DNA of 64,000 bases from an uncultured Oscillospiraceae bacterium (GCA_910585265.1 CAJUCA010000008.1:13730-77729); one strand, 5' to 3'; counted from the stretch's first letter, positions 47,475 to 56,989 are shown. The notes: generated by a model not told the origin, from the letters alone. A program made the numbers and translations.

Positions 47475-48383
47475 GTGGCCTTTTCCGCCGACGTGAAACA
47501 GGAGCTGTGCCGCCAGCCGGTGAACCGCCGCTGCTGTGCCAGGGCGGAGGCCTATGGCGTGCTGCTGTTCTGCACCGCCTTCGACCGGCGGCAGGCCCGG
47601 ATTGTCACCGAGTGCGGGGCGTTGAAGGAGCGTCTGCCCCTGCTGTTCCGGAAGGCGTTCAAGCTGTCCTTCGACCAGCTGCCGGAGCCCGGCGAGGGCA
47701 AGGGGAGCTTCCTTATCGACGATCCGGAAAAGCTCCGGGCCATCTTCCACGCCTTCGGCCTGGAGTGGGATGTGCACATCAACCTGGCCGTCCTGGAGGA
47801 GGAGCACTGCCGCACCGCTTTCCTCCGGGGGGCGTTTCTGGCGGGGGGGTCGGTGACCGACCCCATGAAGGGCTACCACCTGGAGCTGGCCACCTCCCAC
47901 TACCACGCGGGGCGGGAGCTGCCCGCCCTGCTGCGGGAGACGGGATTCGAACCCAAGGAGACGGACCGGAAGGGGAACCGGGTGATCTACTTCAAGCACT
48001 CCCACCAGATCGAGGACTTCCTCACCTTTTTGGGCGCGCCCGTGTCCGCCATGGGAGTGATGGCGGCTAAAATCGAGCGGGACCTCCGGGGCAGCGTGAA
48101 CCGCCAGGTGAACTGCGACAGCGCGAACCTGGACAAGACGGTGGCGGCGGCGCGGGAGCAGCTGTCCGCCATCCAGCGGCTGAGCGGGGCGGGGCGGCTG
48201 GACGCCCTGCCGGACAAGCTCCGGGAGGCGGCGCGGCTCCGGGCGGAGCACCCGGAGCTGAACCTGACCCAGCTGGGGGCGTTGTGCCGCCCGGCGGTGG
48301 GGAAGTCGGCATTTAACCACCGGATGCGGAAGCTGCTGGAGCTGGCGGAGGAATTGGGACAGGAGGGAACGCGGGATGGATGA
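47475..48383 (+). CDS. whiA: WhiA-family DNA-binding regulator
   Basis: A 302-residue protein with the WhiA layout: an N-terminal region with two LAGLIDADG-like halves (about 1-200; FLRGAFLAGGSVTDPMKGYHLEL near 115) without endonuclease residues, and a C-terminal helix-turn-helix (about 225-300; LTQLGALCRPAVGKSAFNHRMRKL). It is linked to sporulation in Streptomyces and to cell division and metabolism in Bacillus. It starts at a GTG at 47475, 5 bp after AAGGGGGG, downstream of the duplicated leader. Confidence 0.95.
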   Translation: MAFSADVKQELCRQPVNRRCCARAEAYGVLLFCTAFDRRQARIVTECGALKERLPLLFRKAFKLSFDQLPEPGEGKGSFLIDDPEKLRAIFHAFGLEWDVHINLAVLEEEHCRTAFLRGAFLAGGSVTDPMKGYHLELATSHYHAGRELPALLRETGFEPKETDRKGNRVIYFKHSHQIEDFLTFLGAPVSAMGVMAAKIERDLRGSVNRQVNCDSANLDKTVAAAREQLSAIQRLSGAGRLDALPDKLREAARLRAEHPELNLTQLGALCRPAVGKSAFNHRMRKLLELAEELGQEGTRDG

Positions 48384-48984
48384 GAAGGATCGGAAAATCC
48401 GGGAGCTGGAACGGGAGCTGGCGGAGGCGCGGCGGGAGGCGGACAGGCTGAGGCCGGAGGAAAGCCGCTTCCGCTATACGCCGGACCGCGTCCCGCCCGT
48501 GCCGGGGCCGTATTGGTATGACCAGCGGCCCGCGCCCCCGCCCAGGGCAAAGCCCGGACGGATCGCGCTGATCATCGTGGGGTGTCTGGCTGTGCTGGCG
48601 GTGGTGGCGGCGGCCCTGGTGTTTTTTGCGTTCACCATGCTGAATTCCGTGGACAGGGAAACCACCGCCCTGTCGGAGGAGCTGCTCCAGGCCGTGGCGG
48701 AGCAGGACGGGGATCGAGCCTATGCCCTGTTCTATCCCGGCGCGCTGTCCCGGGAGGAATTTGACCAGGGCTTCGCGGAGCTGTGCGCGGTGTGGCGGGA
48801 TGGGAACGGCGGCGGCACCTTTACGCTGAAGCGGACCAGCTATTCCATGAACACCCAGGGCGGCGTCACCTACTGCGCGTCGGTTTACCGGGTGTCCTCC
48901 GGGGAGGCCCGGTTCTTCCTGGAGGTGGATCGGAAGGCCGTGGGGGAGACCACGGGGCTTGTCAGCGCGCGGCTGAGCCGGTGA
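48376..48984 (+). CDS. Hypothetical single-pass membrane protein
   Basis: A 202-residue protein. Residues 1-25 are a charged coiled-coil-like helix, 30-58 a Pro-rich linker, 60-88 a membrane helix, and 90-202 an extracellular domain that reads like a small alpha/beta NTF2- or DUF4878-type fold (LSEELLQAVAEQDGDRAYALFYPGALS). It overlaps whiA by 8 bp and is followed 6 bp later by another membrane gene. No function is assigned. Confidence 0.78.
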   Translation: MDEKDRKIRELERELAEARREADRLRPEESRFRYTPDRVPPVPGPYWYDQRPAPPPRAKPGRIALIIVGCLAVLAVVAAALVFFAFTMLNSVDRETTALSEELLQAVAEQDGDRAYALFYPGALSREEFDQGFAELCAVWRDGNGGGTFTLKRTSYSMNTQGGVTYCASVYRVSSGEARFFLEVDRKAVGETTGLVSARLSR

Positions 48985-48990
48985 GCGGAC

Positions 48991-49452
48991 ATGAGGCGGT
49001 ATGAATTTCACAGCACCTTGCCGCCGGAGCTGGTGTTCGCCGTTGCCGGAGCCAAGGCGCGGGAGGCGCGGCACCCATATCTCACCAGCTGCTTTACGGC
49101 GGCGGAGCGGTTCTTTTACCGCCGGGACGGGGAATGGCTCTGGCTGACCTATACGGGAACGATGCCCATAACCGGATTTGTCCCCTTTTCCGGAACCGTC
49201 CGGGCGGAGGGAACGGGGAGCGTTATCTCCGGCGGGTTTTCCGTGTGGCGGGCCGTTTGGAGGTTCCTGCTGATCGGCAGCGTGATCGTATTTTTTGCCG
49301 CGCTGCTGTACGGGGCGGGGCTGTGGATGGCGGCACTGGCCGCGGTGCTGGCCTTCTTCTGGTTTTCCCTCACCCAGCAGGTGATCCAGAGGACGTTTCG
49401 GAAGCGGCAGAAGGCGGTGCTGGGTTTTATCCAGGAGTATCTGCTGCACTAA
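48991..49452 (+). CDS. Hypothetical membrane protein
   Basis: A 153-residue protein with a soluble N-terminal half (about 1-80) and two adjacent helices (about 91-127). A basic segment (FRKRQKAVLGF) follows the second helix. The frame starts 6 bp after the previous gene, so the two are probably co-transcribed. The stop codon TAA is also the left target-site copy of the miniature element that follows. No family is recognised. Confidence 0.72.
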   Translation: MRRYEFHSTLPPELVFAVAGAKAREARHPYLTSCFTAAERFFYRRDGEWLWLTYTGTMPITGFVPFSGTVRAEGTGSVISGGFSVWRAVWRFLLIGSVIVFFAALLYGAGLWMAALAAVLAFFWFSLTQQVIQRTFRKRQKAVLGFIQEYLLH

Positions 49453-49612
49453 GAAGCTGTACCAACCGCCTCAGCACCCAGCTTAGCGGCCAAAATTGCC
49501 GCTGGCCGCGTTGAAAAATCTTGAAATACACAAAGTATTCCCGCGATTTTTCGCCTTGCCACCGGCAATTTTGCCTCGCGAATCTGAATACTTCGGCGAT
49601 TCGTACAGCTTC
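49453..49612. mobile_element. Miniature inverted-repeat element, copy 1
   Basis: A 160-bp non-coding element with 10-bp terminal inverted repeats (GAAGCTGTAC and GTACAGCTTC), flanked on both sides by TAA (49450-49452 and 49613-49615). Inner arms also pair (GGCCAAAATTGCC with GGCAATTTTGCC). It shares CTTGAAATACACAAAGTATTC with the reverse complement of the element at 53201. Confidence 0.75.
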
Positions 49613-49648
49613 TAATCTTGAACCCATAGAAAGACAGAGGTGACCACC

Positions 49649-52600
49649 ATGGCCTTTACCCACTTACATCTCCACACCGAATACTCCCTGCTGGACGGGG
49701 CCTGCCGCATCGAACAGCTCGTCCAGCGGGTGAAGGCCCTGGGCCAGACCTCCGTGGCCATCACCGACCACGGGGTGATGTACGGCGTTATCGACTTCTA
49801 CCGGGCCTGCAAGGCCGCCGGGGTGAAGCCCATCATCGGCTGTGAGGTCTACGTGGCACCCCGGACCCGGTTCGACCGGGTGCACGAGCTGGACGGCTCG
49901 GCGCGGCATCTGGTGCTGCTGTGCCGGAACGAGGAGGGCTACCGCAACCTGAGCTACATGGTGTCCATGGCCTTCACCGAGGGGTTTTACATCAAGCCCC
50001 GGATCGATATGGATCTGCTGCGGGCCCACAGCAAGGGGCTGGTCGCCCTGTCCGCCTGTCTGGCCGGGGAGATCCCCCGCCGCCTGAGAAACGGCGACTA
50101 CGAGGGAGCCAAGGCCCACGCCCTGGAGATGCGGGAGCTGTTCGGGGAGGACGGGTACTACCTGGAGATCCAGGACCACCGGATTCCGGAGCAGCAGGCG
50201 GTGATCGCGGGGATCATGCGCCTGAGCCGGGAGACGGGCATTCCCATGGTGGCCACCAACGACTGCCACTACCTCACCCGGGAGGACGCCGCCATGCAGG
50301 ACGTGCTCATGTGCGTCCAGATGGGCAAGCTGGTGGAGGACGCCGACCGGATGCGCTTTGAGACGGACGAGTTCTACGTCAAGAGCGAGGAGGAGATGCG
50401 CACCCTGTTCCCCAACTGCCCCGAGGCCATCGACAACACCCAGCGGGTGGCGGATCTGTGCCATGTGGAGTTCGAGTTCGGCAAGTACCACCTGCCGGAG
50501 TTCAGGCTGCCCCAGGGGGAGACGGACGGGGACGCCTATTTTGAGAAGCTGTGCTGGAAGGGCTTTGAGCAGCGGTATCCCTCCGGCGGGCCGGAGCTGA
50601 AGGACCGCCTGTCCTATGAGATGGGCGTGATCCGGCAGATGGGCTTTGTGGATTACTTCCTCATCGTGTCCGACTTCATCGGCTACGCCAAGGGCCACGG
50701 CATCCCGGTGGGGCCGGGGCGCGGTTCCGGGGCGGGCTCCATGGTGGCCTACTGCCTGCGGATCACCGATGTGGATCCCATCAAATACGGCCTGATCTTC
50801 GAACGCTTTCTGAACCCCGAGCGGGTGACCATGCCCGATATCGACATCGACTTCTGCATCCGGCGGCGGCAGGAGGTCATCGACTACGTGTCCCGGAAGT
50901 ATGGGGAGGACCACGTGGTCCAGATCGTCACCTTCGGCACCATGAAGGCCAAGGCCGCCATCCGGGACGTGGGGCGGGTGCTCAACTTCCCCTATGCCGA
51001 GGTGGACAATATCGCCAAGCAGGTGCCCTTTGATCTGAAAATGACGTTGGACAAGGCGTTGGTGCTGTCCAAGGGGCTGAGCGACCTCTACAACGGGGAC
51101 GAGCGGGTGAAAGAGCTGGTGGACATGGCCCGGAAGATCGAGGGAATGCCCCGGAACGCCTCCACCCACGCCGCCGGGGTGGTGATCACCAAGCGGCCCG
51201 TGTACGAATACGTCCCCCTGGCCACCAACGACGGCCAGCCCGTCACCCAGTACACTATGACCACCATCGAGGAGCTGGGCCTGCTGAAGATGGACTTCCT
51301 GGGCCTGCGCAACCTCACCGTGCTGGACGACGCGGTGAAGATGGTGCAGAAGGAGATCCCCGGCTTCAAGCTGGAGGACATCCCCGACGACGACATGGCG
51401 GTGTACCAGATGCTGTCCGAGGGCAAGACCTCCGGCGTGTTCCAGATGGAGTCGGCGGGGATGACCGGGGTGGGGGTGGGCCTCAAGCCCAAAAGCATTG
51501 AGGACATCTGCGCCATCATCGCCCTGTACCGCCCCGGACCCATGGACTCCATCCCCCGGTTCCTGACCTGCGCCCAGGACCCCACCAAGGTGACCTACAA
51601 GCACCCCCTGCTGGAGCCCATCCTGTCCAACACCTACGGCTGCATTGTCTATCAGGAGCAGGTGATTGAGATCTTCCGCAAGCTGGCGGGGTACTCCCTG
51701 GGGCAGGCGGACATGGTGCGCCGGGCCATGAGCAAAAAGAAGGAGAAGGACGTGCAGCGGGAGCGGCAGTCCTTCATCCACGGCGACCCCAAGCGGGGCA
51801 TACCCGGCTGCCAGGCCAACGGCATCCCGGCGGCGGTGGCCGAGTCCATCTATGACGAGATCAACGACTTTGCCCACTACGCCTTCAACAAGTCCCACTC
51901 CCTGGCCTATGCCATCGTGGCCTACCAGACGGCCTGGTTCAAGTGCCGCCATCCCCGGGAGTACATGGCCGCCCTGCTCACCTCCGTGCTGGACTCCCAG
52001 GACAAGGTGGCGGAGTATATCACCGAGTGCCGGGAGAACGGCATCGCCCTGCTGCCGCCGGACATCAACGAGTCGGAGACGGCCTTCACCGTGTCGGGGG
52101 AGAACATCCGGTTCGGGCTGGCGGCGTTGAAGGGGGTGGGGGCGGGCTTCACTGCGGCGGTGCTGGCGGAGCGGGACAAGGGCGGGCCCTTCCGCTCCTT
52201 CCAGGAGTTCTGCGCCCGTATGTACGACGCGGAGCTGAACAAGCGGGTGCTGGACAGCCTGATCCGCTCTGGCTGCTTCGACAGCCTGGGCTGCCGCCGC
52301 TCCCAGCTGATGAAGGTCCACGAGCAGGTGGTGGACGCCATCGCCCGGGACCGGAAGAAGAACCTGGAGGGCCAGTTCGACCTGTTCGGCGGCGGGGGGG
52401 ACAGCCTGTCCGTGCCCACGGTGCTCCTGCCGGACATCCCGGAGTTCTCCCCGGTGGAGCTGATGTCCATGGAGAAGGAGACCACGGGGCTGTACCTGTC
52501 CGGCCACCCCATGGACGAGTACCGGAAGGAGGCGGTGAAGTTCGGCGCGGTGCCCATATCCGCGGTGATGGCTGCCGGGGAGGAGGACCGCGCCTCCCCC

Positions 52601-53107
52601 TGGGGGGACGGCCAGCGGGTGACGCTGGCGGGGGTGGTGGCGTCGGTGCGCACCAAAACCACGAAAAACAATACCCTCATGGCCTACGTCATGCTGGAGG
52701 ATGCCACGGGGGCCATGGAGCTGCTGTGCTTCTCCCGGACGCTGACGGAAAGCGGGGCCTATCTGAAGGCGAACCTGCCTGTGGTGGTGACGGGAAGGGT
52801 GTCCATCCGGGACGAGAAGGCCCCCCAGCTTATGGTGGACCAGGTGATCCCCCTGTCCGGGGCGCGGAAGCTGCCCGCAGCCGCCGGGGAGAACCAGGCG
52901 TTGTGGATCAAGCTGCCCGACGGCGGGGAGCGGTTCACCTGGCTGAAAACCCTGCTGTCCATGTTCCCGGGGGAGGCTCCGGTGATTGTCTATCTGGCGG
53001 ACCAGCGTCGGAAGCTCCAGACCCACTGCCTCCACCACGAGGCCCTGCTGGACGAGCTGCGGGAGACGCTGGGGGAGAAAAACGTGGTGCTGAAGGAAAA
53101 AAGCTGA
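49649..53107 (+). CDS. dnaE: DNA polymerase III subunit alpha (DnaE)
   Basis: A 1152-residue replicative polymerase. The N-terminal PHP domain starts HLHLHTEYSLLDGA; the palm carries GPGRGSGAGS and the catalytic PDIDIDF near residues 400-408. A helix-hairpin-helix region and an OB-fold (about 1000-1080, VTLAGVVASVRTKTTKNNTLMAYVMLEDATG) follow. In Firmicutes this DnaE extends primers for PolC. The ATG at 49649 follows AGAGGTGACC; a start 9 bp upstream is also open. The gene is flanked by the two related miniature elements. Confidence 0.97.
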   Translation: MAFTHLHLHTEYSLLDGACRIEQLVQRVKALGQTSVAITDHGVMYGVIDFYRACKAAGVKPIIGCEVYVAPRTRFDRVHELDGSARHLVLLCRNEEGYRNLSYMVSMAFTEGFYIKPRIDMDLLRAHSKGLVALSACLAGEIPRRLRNGDYEGAKAHALEMRELFGEDGYYLEIQDHRIPEQQAVIAGIMRLSRETGIPMVATNDCHYLTREDAAMQDVLMCVQMGKLVEDADRMRFETDEFYVKSEEEMRTLFPNCPEAIDNTQRVADLCHVEFEFGKYHLPEFRLPQGETDGDAYFEKLCWKGFEQRYPSGGPELKDRLSYEMGVIRQMGFVDYFLIVSDFIGYAKGHGIPVGPGRGSGAGSMVAYCLRITDVDPIKYGLIFERFLNPERVTMPDIDIDFCIRRRQEVIDYVSRKYGEDHVVQIVTFGTMKAKAAIRDVGRVLNFPYAEVDNIAKQVPFDLKMTLDKALVLSKGLSDLYNGDERVKELVDMARKIEGMPRNASTHAAGVVITKRPVYEYVPLATNDGQPVTQYTMTTIEELGLLKMDFLGLRNLTVLDDAVKMVQKEIPGFKLEDIPDDDMAVYQMLSEGKTSGVFQMESAGMTGVGVGLKPKSIEDICAIIALYRPGPMDSIPRFLTCAQDPTKVTYKHPLLEPILSNTYGCIVYQEQVIEIFRKLAGYSLGQADMVRRAMSKKKEKDVQRERQSFIHGDPKRGIPGCQANGIPAAVAESIYDEINDFAHYAFNKSHSLAYAIVAYQTAWFKCRHPREYMAALLTSVLDSQDKVAEYITECRENGIALLPPDINESETAFTVSGENIRFGLAALKGVGAGFTAAVLAERDKGGPFRSFQEFCARMYDAELNKRVLDSLIRSGCFDSLGCRRSQLMKVHEQVVDAIARDRKKNLEGQFDLFGGGGDSLSVPTVLLPDIPEFSPVELMSMEKETTGLYLSGHPMDEYRKEAVKFGAVPISAVMAAGEEDRASPWGDGQRVTLAGVVASVRTKTTKNNTLMAYVMLEDATGAMELLCFSRTLTESGAYLKANLPVVVTGRVSIRDEKAPQLMVDQVIPLSGARKLPAAAGENQALWIKLPDGGERFTWLKTLLSMFPGEAPVIVYLADQRRKLQTHCLHHEALLDELRETLGEKNVVLKEKS

Positions 53108-53200
53108 TCAAATCCAGGAAAAAAGGGCGGCGGGGCCGCCCCCAGCCGGGGCCGGAGAAGGGGGTCGGCTGGGAGAACAGGCGCGGGGGGCCGTTTCTAA

Positions 53201-53361
53201 GAGCCTGTTTAAAATCTGGCGGAATGCCAGACAGGCGCAGATTTTTTCGCTGGGCAAGGCGATTTGACGCAGGAATACTTTGTGTATTTCAAGTCAAGTC
53301 AACGCGGCCCAGCGGAAAAAGATGTGCCGGGATGGCGTTTTGATAGATTTCAAACAGGCTC
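53201..53361. mobile_element. Miniature inverted-repeat element, copy 2
   Basis: A 161-bp non-coding element with 10-bp terminal inverted repeats (GAGCCTGTTT and AAACAGGCTC), flanked by TAA on both sides (53198-53200 and 53362-53364). The core GGCAAGGCGA, GAATACTTTGTGTATTTCAAG and CAACGCGGCC matches the reverse complement of copy 1. A short hairpin between it and dnaE (53124-53142) lacks a T-run. Confidence 0.75.
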
Positions 53362-53397
53362 TAAGGCGACAGGCCCCGCGCCGGCGAAGGAGATACT

Positions 53398-54945
53398 ATG
53401 CAAAAGCTCTTAGAAAAAATTGGGAAGGTGCTGTTTCACCGGCTGGGGATCGTGGGGGTGCTGATCCTGGCCCAGATCGTCCTGTACGGGGTGGGGCTGA
53501 CCGTCCTTTGGAACAGCGACAGCTTCGGCTGGGTGAAGTGGCTGTTTGTGGCCCTGTCGGTGCTGTCCGCCCTGTGGATCGTGGGCAGCAAGAGCAATCC
53601 GGGGTACAAGATTGGCTGGCTGATCATCGTGCTGGGGCTGATGCCCTTTGGCTCGGTGGCCTATCTGCTTCTGGGCGGCAACCACCTGTCCGGCTTCAAC
53701 CAGCGGCGTCTGCGCACCATGGAGCGGAAGATCCGCCGGAATCTGGGGGAGGAGTGCGGGCGTTCCGCCTCCCTGGGGGAGCTGATGGGGGAGGACGCGG
53801 GCTGTATGGCCCGCTACCTGGAGCAGACCACCCACTGTCCCGTGTTCGGCAACACCCGCACCAAATACTATCCCCTGGGGGACGACTGCTACGACGACAT
53901 TCTGGAGGCCCTGCGGGGGGCGGAACGCTATATCTTCATCGAGTATTTCATCATCGAGGAGGGCAAGCTGTGGAACTCGGTGCTGGACATCGCCCGGGAG
54001 AAGGCGGCGCGGGGCGTGGAGGTCCGGGTGATCTATGACGACATCGGCTCCATCTCCACCCTGCCGGGGGACTACCCGGTCCGGCTGGAGCAGATGGGCA
54101 TACAGTGCCGGGTGTTTAACCGCTTTGTGCCTGTGGTGTCCCTGCGGCAGAATAACCGGGATCACCGGAAGTATATGATCATCGACGGCCGGGTGGCCTT
54201 CACCGGGGGCATCAACATGGCGGATGAGTATATCAACGTGAAGCGGCGGTTCGGCCACTGGAAGGACGCCGCCATCCGGCTGGAGGGGGACGCGGTGTGG
54301 TCCATGACGGTGTCCTTCCTGTCCATGTGGGACTTCACCCACAGCGAGGAGGAGCGGTTCACCCCCTTCCGCCCCGCCCCCGCCCGGGCGGGAGCGGTGG
54401 GCTACGTCCAGCCCTACCACGACTGCCCCTGGGACAACGAGGCGGTGGGCCAGTCGGTGTACCTCCACCTGATCTACCGGGCCAAGCGGTATGTATATAT
54501 CACCACCCCCTACCTGGTGATCGACTACTCGCTGACCATGGCCCTCACCACCGCCGCCAAGTCGGGGGTGGACGTGCGGATCATCACCCCCCATATCCCG
54601 GACAAGAAAACCGTGTTCGAGATGACCCGCTCCTACTACGAGGAGCTGATAGAGGCGGGTGTGCAGATTTTTGAGTACGAGCCGGGGTTCATCCACGCCA
54701 AGAACTTCGTGGTGGACGACCTGTGGGCCACGGTGGGGACGGTGAACCTGGATTACCGCAGTATGTTCCTTCACTTTGAGAACGGCGTGCTGCTGTACGG
54801 CACCCCCTCCGTGGCGGACATCCGGGACGATTTCCTGGACACCCAGACCAGGAGCCTGCTGGTGACCCTGGAGGACTGCCGGTCCATTTCGGTGCTCCAC
54901 CGGACGTTCCGGGATCTGCTGCGGCTGTTCGCGCCGCTGCTGTAG
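53398..54945 (+). CDS. cls: Cardiolipin synthase
   Basis: A 515-residue phospholipase-D-superfamily enzyme that joins phosphatidylglycerol molecules into cardiolipin. Two or three N-terminal helices (about 12-35, 43-62, 70-90) are followed by two HKD motifs: HRKYMIIDGRVAFTGG near residue 256 and HAKNFVVDDLWATVGTVN near 434. The length is standard. The ATG follows GAAGGAG by 7 bp and lies just past the second miniature element. Confidence 0.96.
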   Translation: MQKLLEKIGKVLFHRLGIVGVLILAQIVLYGVGLTVLWNSDSFGWVKWLFVALSVLSALWIVGSKSNPGYKIGWLIIVLGLMPFGSVAYLLLGGNHLSGFNQRRLRTMERKIRRNLGEECGRSASLGELMGEDAGCMARYLEQTTHCPVFGNTRTKYYPLGDDCYDDILEALRGAERYIFIEYFIIEEGKLWNSVLDIAREKAARGVEVRVIYDDIGSISTLPGDYPVRLEQMGIQCRVFNRFVPVVSLRQNNRDHRKYMIIDGRVAFTGGINMADEYINVKRRFGHWKDAAIRLEGDAVWSMTVSFLSMWDFTHSEEERFTPFRPAPARAGAVGYVQPYHDCPWDNEAVGQSVYLHLIYRAKRYVYITTPYLVIDYSLTMALTTAAKSGVDVRIITPHIPDKKTVFEMTRSYYEELIEAGVQIFEYEPGFIHAKNFVVDDLWATVGTVNLDYRSMFLHFENGVLLYGTPSVADIRDDFLDTQTRSLLVTLEDCRSISVLHRTFRDLLRLFAPLL

Positions 54946-54957
54946 GAGGGCACGAAG

Positions 54958-55239
54958 ATGGAACCGGGGAAGAACCTGCTGTGGGGGCAGGATGAGCTGG
55001 CGTGCGGCGTTTCCGCTGTGGGCTATGGGTTTGTCACGGGCGGCCTGCTGAATCTGCGGGGGCTGTGGAGGGCGTATTCCAGGAAGAAGCGCGTTTTGTA
55101 TTTGGGGTTGAGCGGCATCGCGCTGGTGATGCTGCTTCCGGCGATCACGGGATGGATTTCGACCTGTCTCCATCTTTCGGGCATTTTGAGCGGTTTGATT
55201 ATCCACTTTACCGGGGGGCGTTTTTCCCGGGAGACTTGA
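54958..55239 (+). CDS. Small hypothetical membrane protein
   Basis: A 93-residue protein with two hydrophobic segments (about 15-35 and 46-85). An AGGAGGG lies 9 bp before the ATG and the gene follows cls by 12 bp, which favours a real gene. Its stop codon overlaps the tRNA promoter. No family is recognised. Confidence 0.6.
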   Translation: MEPGKNLLWGQDELACGVSAVGYGFVTGGLLNLRGLWRAYSRKKRVLYLGLSGIALVMLLPAITGWISTCLHLSGILSGLIIHFTGGRFSRET

Positions 55240-55264
55240 CAAAACGGGGGTTCTGGTGTATGAT
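55236..55264 (+). promoter_or_regulatory. Consensus promoter of tRNA-Thr
   Basis: TTGACA (55236-55241), 17 bp and TATGAT (55259-55264), 28 bp before the tRNA. Confidence 0.9.
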
Positions 55265-55291
55265 GGGCAGGTGTCCTGAAAGGGGCCGCTC

Positions 55292-55367
55292 GCTGGTATA
55301 GCTCAGTCGGTAGAGCAGCTGATTCGTAATCAGCAGGTCGTGTGTTCGAGTCACATTACCAGCTCCA
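55292..55367 (+). tRNA. tRNA-Thr (anticodon CGT)
   Basis: A complete 76-nt cloverleaf with encoded CCA. The acceptor arms GCTGGTA and TACCAGC pair exactly; the anticodon stem CTGAT/ATCAG encloses TTCGTAA, giving anticodon CGT (codon ACG). The T-arm contains GTTCGAGTC. It stands alone between a consensus promoter and a strong terminator. Confidence 0.96.
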
Positions 55368-55403
55368 AAAAGAAAGGACTGCCTCTGGCAGTCCTTTCTT
55401 TTT
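55367..55403. terminator. Bidirectional rho-independent terminator
   Basis: A 17-bp perfect stem with a TCT loop, A-rich on the left and T-rich on the right. It terminates the tRNA from the left and guaA from the right. Confidence 0.95.
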
Positions 55404-55425
55404 GCTTTCGCGCCGTTTCGTGGTG

Positions 55426-56967
55426 CTACTCATACTCCACCGTCCCCGGCGGCTTGCTGGTGATATCGTACAGCACCCGGTTGACGCCCTTCACCTCGTT
55501 TACAATCCGCACGCTCACCCGGTCCAGCAGCTCATAGGGAATCCTGGCCCAATCCGCCGTCATGAAGTCGTCGGTGGTCACCGCCCGGAGGGCCACGGCG
55601 TAGTCGTAGGTGCGCCCGTCCCCCATCACGCCCACGGAGCGCATATTGGTCAGCGCGGCGAAAAACTGGCTCAGCTGCCGCTCCTGGCCGGACCGCGCCA
55701 TCTCCTCCCGGAAGATGGCGTCCGCCTCCCGGAGCATGGACAGCTTGTCCCGGGTGACCTCGCCGATCACCCGGATGGCCAGCCCCGGCCCGGGGAAGGG
55801 CTGCCGGGCCACCAGGTATTCCGGCAGACCCAGCTCCCGGCCCAGCTGCCGCACCTCGTCCTTGAACAGCAGGCGGAGAGGCTCCACAATCTCCTTGAAG
55901 TCTACGCAGTCGGGGAGGCCGCCCACGTTGTGGTGGCTCTTGATCACCGCCGCGTCCCCCGCCCCCGACTCGATCACGTCGGGGTAGATGGTGCCCTGGG
56001 CCAGAAAGTCCACGGCCCCCACCTTCCTGGCCTCCTCCTCAAAGACCCGGATAAACTCCCCGCCGATGATCCTCCGCTTGCGCTCCGGCTCCTCCACCCC
56101 GGCCAGCTTGTCCAGGAACCGCCCCTCCGCGTCCACCCGGACGAAGTTCATGGCCCACGGGGAGAAGGCCCGCTCCACCTGATCCCCCTCGTCCTTCCGC
56201 AGGAGGCCGTGATCCACGAACACGCAGGTGAGCTGCTCCCCCACCGCCTCCGCCAGCAGGGCCGCCGCCACCGACGAGTCCACCCCGCCGGACAGGGCCA
56301 GCAGCACCCGGCCCCCTCCGATCTTTTCCCGGAGGGCCTGGACGGCGGTGCGGCGGTAGTCCTCCATGGTCCAGTCCCCCGCCGCGCCGCACGCGCCGTA
56401 GAGAAAGCGGCGGATCATGTCCGTACCGTGCTGGGTGTGGTTCACCTCCGGGTGGAACTGCACGCCATAGAGCCTCCGGGCCTCGTCGGCGATGGCCGCG
56501 TTGGGGCAGGCGGCGGAGCGGGCGGCCAGGGTGAAGCCCTCTGGCACCTTTTCCATATAGTCCCCGTGGCTCATCCAGGTGACGCCGGATTCCGGCAGGC
56601 CCTGGAACAGCGTACAGCCTGTGTCAAAGGCGGTGTCCGTTTTGCCGTACTCCCGGGCGGCGTCCTGCTGGGCGGGAACCACCCGGCCCCCCAGCAGGTG
56701 GGCCATGAGCTGGCAGCCGTAGCAGATGCCCAGGATGGGCACGCCCCAGGTGAAGATCTGGGCGTCCACCTTGGGGGAACGGTCCAGGTATACCGAGCTT
56801 GGCCCCCCGGTGAAGATGATGCCGATGGGGTCCATGGCCCGCAGCTCAGCCAAGGGGGTGGTGCAGGGCCTGACCTCGCAGTATACCCCGCACTCCCGCA
56901 CCCGGCGGGCGATGAGCTGGTTATACTGCCCCCCGAAGTCCAGCACAATCACAGTCTGATGAGACAT
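55426..56967 (-). CDS. guaA: GMP synthase (glutamine-hydrolysing)
   Basis: A 513-residue enzyme that aminates XMP to GMP. The class I glutamine amidotransferase domain (1-190) has the nucleophile Cys82 in GICYG and the HPE dyad in GVQFHPEVNHT. The ATP pyrophosphatase domain has the P-loop SGGVDSS near residue 226, and the C-terminal dimerisation domain ends in SKPPGTVEYE. The length is standard. It is transcribed alone, with an AAAGGAG ribosome binding site. Confidence 0.98.
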   Translation of the reverse strand: MSHQTVIVLDFGGQYNQLIARRVRECGVYCEVRPCTTPLAELRAMDPIGIIFTGGPSSVYLDRSPKVDAQIFTWGVPILGICYGCQLMAHLLGGRVVPAQQDAAREYGKTDTAFDTGCTLFQGLPESGVTWMSHGDYMEKVPEGFTLAARSAACPNAAIADEARRLYGVQFHPEVNHTQHGTDMIRRFLYGACGAAGDWTMEDYRRTAVQALREKIGGGRVLLALSGGVDSSVAAALLAEAVGEQLTCVFVDHGLLRKDEGDQVERAFSPWAMNFVRVDAEGRFLDKLAGVEEPERKRRIIGGEFIRVFEEEARKVGAVDFLAQGTIYPDVIESGAGDAAVIKSHHNVGGLPDCVDFKEIVEPLRLLFKDEVRQLGRELGLPEYLVARQPFPGPGLAIRVIGEVTRDKLSMLREADAIFREEMARSGQERQLSQFFAALTNMRSVGVMGDGRTYDYAVALRAVTTDDFMTADWARIPYELLDRVSVRIVNEVKGVNRVLYDITSKPPGTVEYE

Positions 56968-56989
56968 AAATCCACTCCTTTACTGGAAT

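Noticed and set aside
49664..53038. 1124-codon open frame opposite dnaE
   Set aside because: Antisense shadow of dnaE, with no domain content and no start signal.
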